Origin: Bordetella parapertussis
GTDB lineage: Bacteria > Pseudomonadota > Gammaproteobacteria > Burkholderiales > Burkholderiaceae_C
DNA length: 49,055 nt
Assembly (NCBI GenBank): GCA_945870575.1
Contig: CAMBSK010000020.1
Location: 1-49,055, forward strand
Direction of reading: 5' to 3'
Part shown: positions 44,772-49,055 of the stretch, in pieces
Layout: every line of letters starts with the position of its first letter
How positions within the stretch are numbered: position 1 is the stretch's first letter
Notes under the pieces: model-generated
The model's database searches: none
What the model was told of the DNA's origin: nothing
Seen by the model: only the letters and a program-made list of their open reading frames with translations
Translations under genes and position numbers: made by a program

Positions 44772-46132
44772 ATGCATTGAATCTGTTTGTCCCCTGCGCC
44801 GCCGGGGTGGAGGCGTATCTGGCGGCCGAAGTCGCGCAAATCACCGGCTTGCCCGCCACTGCCATGCAAACCCTCAGAGGCGGTGTGCAATTGCAAGCTT
44901 CGTGGCGCGACGCGTTGCTGCTCAATTTGCACAGCCGCTTAGGCATGCGGGTGTTGATTCAACTGGCCCAAGCGCCGTACCTGAATGAGCAAGACATTTA
45001 CAACGCCGCTTCTGCGGTTGCGTGGGAAATGTGGTTCACGCCGCGCGAGAGTTTTCGCATCGACTTCACCGCACAACACAGCCCGCTGAAAAGCCTGAAC
45101 TTTGCCGCGCTGCGAGTGAAAGACGCGATTGCCGACAGGTTCCGCGAGAAAACCGGCGTGCGCCCGGATGTGGACACCCAGCGTCCGGCGGTGCGGGTGC
45201 ATTTGCACCTGAGCGAGAAAACCCAAAGTATTTATTTAGACACCAGCGGCGAGCCTTTGTTCAAACGCGGCTGGCGCGAAGACAAGGGTGACGCGCCGCT
45301 GAAAGAAACATTGGCCGCCGCCATGTTGGCAGCCAGCGCGTGGAGCATGCCGCCGGTGTATGCGCCGGGGGAAACGCGTCCTGCGGTGATTCCGTTGGCC
45401 GGTGTGGAGCAAGGCCTGGCTTTGTACGACCCGTGTTGCGGCAGCGGCACCATCGCCATCGAAGCCGCGCAGATCGCGTGCCGTATGGCGGCAGGTGCAC
45501 ACAGGCGTTTTGGTTTTGAGCGTTTGCGTATGTTCGATGCCCATGTGTGGCAGCAACTCAAAGAACAAGCGAAAGCGCAAGAATGCGCGCCGCGCGCCAA
45601 AGTGTTTGCCAGCGATGTCGCGTTTCGCATGGTTGATTTCGCCAAACGCAATGCCGAGCGCGCCGGTGTGGCGCATGCCATTGAGTTACGCGGCGGCGAC
45701 GCACTGCAACGCATGCCGCCCGGCGATTTGCCTGGTGTCATGTTGGTCAACCCGCCGTATGGCGAGCGCATCGAGACCGCCGGTGTGGCGGGTACATCCA
45801 GACGCGGGGTTCGCACGGCAGAGACGTTTGATGATGAACATGAGACAGACAGTAGCCCCAAGGCAGGCCGCGAATCCGGGCATGTAGAGGACGGTGGCGA
45901 CTTCTTTAACCAACTGGCCAGCCATTGGAAGAAAAACTACGCCGGTTGGCGCGCCTGGGTGTTGACGCCGGATTTGAAATTACCCGGTCGCATGCGTTTG
46001 AAAGAATCGCGCAAAGTGCCCATGTGGAACGGCCCCATCGAATGCCGCATGTTCCGCTTTGACTTGCAAGCCGGATCGGCGAGAAAACATAAAACACCGG
46101 ATATGGATGACCCACAAACGGGATCACCGTGA
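44768..46132 (+). CDS. 23S rRNA guanine-N2 methyltransferase, RlmL N-terminal type
   Basis: This 454-residue protein has a THUMP domain (about residues 45-165) followed by a Rossmann methyltransferase domain, as in the m2G2445-forming half of E. coli RlmL. The SAM loop is D221-PCCGSGT, and the catalytic motif is N328-PPYGER. The second, RlmK-like half is absent, as in many betaproteobacteria. I choose GTG 44768 (MNALNLFVPCAAGVEAYLAA), which overlaps the rpoN stop. An ATG at 44696 inside rpoN adds 24 residues with no match. A loop of about 40 polar residues after NPPYGER (residues 335-378) looks lineage-specific. Confidence 0.88.
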   Translation: MNALNLFVPCAAGVEAYLAAEVAQITGLPATAMQTLRGGVQLQASWRDALLLNLHSRLGMRVLIQLAQAPYLNEQDIYNAASAVAWEMWFTPRESFRIDFTAQHSPLKSLNFAALRVKDAIADRFREKTGVRPDVDTQRPAVRVHLHLSEKTQSIYLDTSGEPLFKRGWREDKGDAPLKETLAAAMLAASAWSMPPVYAPGETRPAVIPLAGVEQGLALYDPCCGSGTIAIEAAQIACRMAAGAHRRFGFERLRMFDAHVWQQLKEQAKAQECAPRAKVFASDVAFRMVDFAKRNAERAGVAHAIELRGGDALQRMPPGDLPGVMLVNPPYGERIETAGVAGTSRRGVRTAETFDDEHETDSSPKAGRESGHVEDGGDFFNQLASHWKKNYAGWRAWVLTPDLKLPGRMRLKESRKVPMWNGPIECRMFRFDLQAGSARKHKTPDMDDPQTGSP

Positions 46133-46141
46133 GGTGTTTGC

Positions 46142-46660
46142 TTGAGTCGGCTATTCGATCCTCTGGGCATGGTTGACAGCAGCACCGGCAATTCTGCGCC
46201 AGCCGTCGACGACCGGCCTTGCATCGTCATTGACACCAATGTGCTGCTTGATATCTGGGTTTACAGCGACCCGGCCACGCCTGTCTTACTGCAGGCCTTG
46301 GAAAGCGGGCAACTGCGCTGGCTGGCCACCGCTCCTATGCGGGAAGAACTGCTGCGGGTGTTGGACTATGCACACATTGCCAAAAGGCGCGCCAAAGACG
46401 CGTGCAGTTTGCAATCGGTGATGGATGCCTTCGATCGTTTGAGCTTGCCCGCGGAGCAGGCGCCGCGCTCGGCCTTTGTTTGCAAGGACCCGGACGATCA
46501 GAAGTTCATCGATTTGGCAGTGGCGCACACGGCTACCTTGCTCAGCAAGGACAAACTGGTGTTGAAACTGGGCAAGCGTTTGCTGGCCGCCGGGGTCAAG
46601 ACGGCGGAAGTATGGCCCACAAAAAAGGTGAATTATCATAATATCCATGGTTTTGTATAG
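46142..46660 (+). CDS. PIN-domain protein, putative ribonuclease toxin
   Basis: This 172-residue protein belongs to the PIN family often annotated as the toxin of a toxin-antitoxin pair. Acidic metal-binding residues are visible: Asp31 (IVIDTNVLLD), Glu68/Glu69 (MREELLRVL) and the DPDDQKFIDLA cluster (Asp116, 118, 119, 124). The frame starts at TTG 46142; an ATG at 46169 would give 163 residues. No antitoxin gene is adjacent. In relatives a similar gene often follows the rRNA methyltransferase gene (from memory), which argues for a housekeeping nuclease role. Confidence 0.82.
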   Translation: MSRLFDPLGMVDSSTGNSAPAVDDRPCIVIDTNVLLDIWVYSDPATPVLLQALESGQLRWLATAPMREELLRVLDYAHIAKRRAKDACSLQSVMDAFDRLSLPAEQAPRSAFVCKDPDDQKFIDLAVAHTATLLSKDKLVLKLGKRLLAAGVKTAEVWPTKKVNYHNIHGFV

Positions 46661-46789
46661 TACTATTTATTTAATAAAATAGTTTTTTAAGAAAAATTGT
46701 ATTATTTTAGAGTAAACAAAAAAATAAGCTCAGAATGACATAGTAAAAAATTACAATAAAACTACTTTAAATTAACAGGGAGGTATTCC
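46661..46789. other. AT-rich gap before the adhesin gene
   Basis: These 129 bases are roughly 80% A+T, against about 45% in the surrounding genes, and hold long A and T runs. No gene or clean intrinsic terminator is seen; several TATAAT-like hexamers are unavoidable at this composition. The end holds the ribosome binding site GGGAGGT (46778-46784). Such gaps often mark horizontally acquired genes and binding sites for xenogeneic silencers of the H-NS/MvaT class. Confidence 0.6.
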
Positions 46790-49055
46790 TTGTACAAGCA
46801 CGAAAGTATCAATAGAGTTTACAAGCTGGTGTGGAGCCATCTGCGCCGGATGTGGGTGCCTGTGCCTGAACACAAAAGCGCTTGTGCAGGCAAACAGGCA
46901 AAACGCAAGCAACATGCGGTGTTGTCTTCAGTCTCGCTGGTGATGGCCGCCGGCTTGTCACCGGGCATGTCAAACGCCGAACCCACTGGCGGGGTAGTGA
47001 AATCAGGCAGTGCGAGCATCAAGAGCGATGGCAATACCGGTGCCAAAGTAACAACCATCAAACAAAATAATCCCGGAGTGCTGGGACTGGAATGGAACAG
47101 TTTTAACGTCGGCGTTAATGAAACGGTGAATTTCATTCAGCCCACCGTAAATTCCGTGGCGTTCAACCGAATTTTAGATTCACAGGGTTCGCAGATCCTT
47201 GGAAAAATCAATGCAAATGGAAGTGTCTGGCTGCTCAACCCCAACGGTTTGTTTTTTGGCCGAGATGCACAAGTGAATGTCGGTGGTCTGGTGGCCTCAA
47301 CATTGAACACAATGAATCCTCAAGGATTTGGTTCGTATAGCCAGAATTTAGCGGGAAACAGTACAGCCACCATAGAAAATCAGGGTCTTATCAATGCCGG
47401 GTATTCAACACCTCCAGGAACACCCAAGGTAGGCGGCTTTGTCGCTTTGGTGGGGCATAGCGTGAAAAATACCGGCGACATCAAAACCGCAGAAGGCGGG
47501 AAAATAGCGCTGGCTGCCGGCAGTGACGTTGATCTGCAGTTCTCGGCTAACAGTTTGATTGGTGTCAGCATCAATCAAAACCAATTGAACGCCATGGCGG
47601 TTAATGGCGGTTTGATGCAAGCCGATGGCGGTCAAGTGATATTGACAGCAGGTGCTGCCAACAGTGCACTGGCTTCGGTGGTCAACAACACAGGCGTCAT
47701 GCAGGCGAAAAGCAGTGCCATGTTTCGCGGGCGCATCGTGCTCAGCTCAGCGGCCAAGGATGGCCAATTGAATTTGAGCGGTCGGCTTGATGCTTCAGGT
47801 ACAAACGGTGCAGATGGCGGAGAAATAAGCACTCAAGCCAGCGTGATCAGGGTCAGCGATGGCACCGAAGTGGATACCAGCTCGACAAACGGTAGTTGGG
47901 GTAAGTGGTCGTTGGTACAAAAAAACACCAACCAAAGCACAGCCGATGCAAAGCTCAGCAGCATGATCAGCGGAACAGCTTTGGGTAAAGCTTTGAATCA
48001 CAGCAACGTAAGTTTGTACACAGACAAAGATCTGCAAATAGATACACCGGTGTCTTGGAATGAGCCAAGCAAACTGTCATTGGTTGCACAAAGAAACATT
48101 GCCATAGATGCACCTATCAATTCTGCACATGCGAGCGGAAGTATTTCTTTGGCTTATGGTCAAGCAAGTACAAACGGAACAGTCAACGGCGTGAAATCTT
48201 CCTATGCCGTCAAAGCACCTGTGAGCCTGATGGAGGGAAATAACTTCACTACACAGCTAGGTAATGCGGGTGCAGTGAAAAACTTCTACGTGATCACTAG
48301 ATTGGGGTTGGCAGGCAGCAACACCGGTAAAGATTTGCAGGGTATGAACGTAAATTTGAGCGCCAATTACGCATTGGGTGCTGATATTGTGGATGCTTCA
48401 CAAACAGCTGGCTGGAACGGTGGTCTTGGTTTCAAACCCATAGGAAATGGTGGTGCATCTAGCAATTTCAGCGGAACCTTTGATGGTTTGGGTCATAGCA
48501 TCACAGGGCTAACGATAAACAGGCCGACAGCAGACAACATAGGCTTATTTGGTTCGGCGAGAAATGCCACCATCAAAAATATCACCGTGGCTAACGTTAG
48601 TATGAACGGCAAATACAACGTTGGAGGATTGGTAGGAACAACCTCCTACAGCACAATTGACAACGCGCACACTTCTGGCCGGGTGTTCGGTGTTACGAAT
48701 GTTGGCGGATTGATAGGTTCTTCACTTGACACCACGGTCACCAACAGTGATTCGACGGTAGATGTGTACGGCCGCGATAGCATCGGGGGAATAGGCGGAC
48801 TGATAGGAAAAGCTTACATGAGCAGCATCAGCAACAGCCATGCTAGCGGATATGTAGAGGGCTCAATCAGTGTTGGCGGCCTTGTAGGAAATGCCATCAG
48901 CACCACAGTGAGAAATTCCTACTCCAAGTCAGACGTCAAGGGCATTAGAGATGACTCAGACCAGGACGCAATAGCCGGCGGTTTGATCGGGTTAATGAGC
49001 GCATCAACAGTCAGTGGAAGTTTTGCAGACTCCAGGGTGTACGGTGAAAACGATA
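46790..49055 (+). CDS. two-partner secretion adhesin (FhaB-like), N-terminal part
   Basis: A frame with no stop runs from TTG 46790 (after GGGAGGT) to the end of the window: 755 codons, with the C-terminus outside. Residues about 8-35 form an extended signal peptide region (NRVYKLVWSHLRRMWVPV), followed by a hydrophobic signal core ending near SNA. A haemagglutinin/TPS secretion domain follows (about 70-300), with VLGLEWNSFNVG and N150-PNG-153 in LLNPNGLFFG. From about residue 610, GLUG-type repeats occur (NVGGLVG, NVGGLIG, SVGGLVG, AGGLIG). Such proteins are exported through a TpsB/FhaC barrel and mediate adhesion, contact killing or biofilm; the partner gene is not in the window. Confidence 0.88.
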   Translation, partial: MYKHESINRVYKLVWSHLRRMWVPVPEHKSACAGKQAKRKQHAVLSSVSLVMAAGLSPGMSNAEPTGGVVKSGSASIKSDGNTGAKVTTIKQNNPGVLGLEWNSFNVGVNETVNFIQPTVNSVAFNRILDSQGSQILGKINANGSVWLLNPNGLFFGRDAQVNVGGLVASTLNTMNPQGFGSYSQNLAGNSTATIENQGLINAGYSTPPGTPKVGGFVALVGHSVKNTGDIKTAEGGKIALAAGSDVDLQFSANSLIGVSINQNQLNAMAVNGGLMQADGGQVILTAGAANSALASVVNNTGVMQAKSSAMFRGRIVLSSAAKDGQLNLSGRLDASGTNGADGGEISTQASVIRVSDGTEVDTSSTNGSWGKWSLVQKNTNQSTADAKLSSMISGTALGKALNHSNVSLYTDKDLQIDTPVSWNEPSKLSLVAQRNIAIDAPINSAHASGSISLAYGQASTNGTVNGVKSSYAVKAPVSLMEGNNFTTQLGNAGAVKNFYVITRLGLAGSNTGKDLQGMNVNLSANYALGADIVDASQTAGWNGGLGFKPIGNGGASSNFSGTFDGLGHSITGLTINRPTADNIGLFGSARNATIKNITVANVSMNGKYNVGGLVGTTSYSTIDNAHTSGRVFGVTNVGGLIGSSLDTTVTNSDSTVDVYGRDSIGGIGGLIGKAYMSSISNSHASGYVEGSISVGGLVGNAISTTVRNSYSKSDVKGIRDDSDQDAIAGGLIGLMSASTVSGSFADSRVYGEND

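Noticed and set aside
45770..45905. A polar loop in the rRNA methyltransferase as a mobile insertion
   Set aside because: This loop after NPPYGER varies in length throughout the family, and its DNA shows no inverted repeat like that in leuS, so ordinary loop divergence explains it.
1..49055. Prophage, integrase, transposase or CRISPR array
   Set aside because: No protein with those motifs and no regularly spaced direct repeats were seen; the only accessory-looking part is the adhesin end.

Overview
This window looks like a chromosomal segment of a Gram-negative betaproteobacterium, probably order Burkholderiales and close to Comamonadaceae. The support is the protein sequences themselves: a 295-residue ribosomal S3 with an Arg/Pro/Ala-rich tail, the Acidithiobacillus-type glutamate-cysteine ligase, GshB, HprK together with PtsN, and the block hpf-ptsN-hprK / fur / bamE-dapB-exbBD-leuS-lptE-holA-proA. 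Gene density is very high, with many 1-4 base overlaps. I see no rRNA, tRNA, CRISPR array, transposase or integrase. The genus cannot be fixed from this sequence.

Layout. 1-5.5 kb: the 3' end of tuf, then rpsJ, then after a 186-base leader rplC-rplD-rplW-rplB-rpsS-rplV-rpsC-rplP-rpmC-rpsQ, closed by a strong terminator. 5.6-8.6 kb: a Prx5-like peroxiredoxin, a divergent cytochrome b561 / cytochrome c' pair, and a class III CoA-transferase. 8.7-11.1 kb: a mannose-type EIIA, HPr and enzyme I, with no sugar permease. 11.1-17.2 kb: a Nudix hydrolase, the three-gene proton-translocating transhydrogenase (pntAA-pntAB-pntB), then mtnP, a class II aldolase and mtnA, which together match the methylthioadenosine 'DHAP shunt'. 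17.2-19.6 kb: corA with a structured-looking leader, and an MFS exporter. 19.8-30.6 kb: hpf, ptsN, hprK, fur (reverse), then bamE, dapB, exbB, exbD, leuS, lptE, holA, proA.

30.6-36.4 kb: a low-gene stretch with a possible gene remnant, then gshA, kup, gshB and an unusual FAD-domain photolyase homologue without the usual N-terminal antenna domain. 36.4-38.6 kb: malate synthase G on the reverse strand. 38.8-46.7 kb: argS, a SPOR-domain protein, dsbA, lptA, lptB, rpoN, an RlmL-type rRNA methyltransferase and a PIN-domain protein. 46.7 kb to the end: a strongly AT-rich gap and the first 755 codons of a two-partner-secretion adhesin (extended signal peptide, haemagglutinin TPS domain, GLUG repeats) that runs off the window.

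How the parts fit. EI, HPr, EIIA-Ntr, an orphan EIIA-Man and HPr kinase all lie within 13 kb, and rpoN is 21 kb further on, so the window holds most of a regulatory nitrogen-type PTS. Envelope biogenesis is heavily represented (bamE, lptE, lptA, lptB, tolQ/exbB, exbD, dsbA, SPOR protein). The most interesting items are the mtnP-aldolase-mtnA operon, the rearranged photolyase-like protein, the roughly 48-residue insertion in LeuRS, the corA leader, and the AT-rich entry into the adhesin gene.
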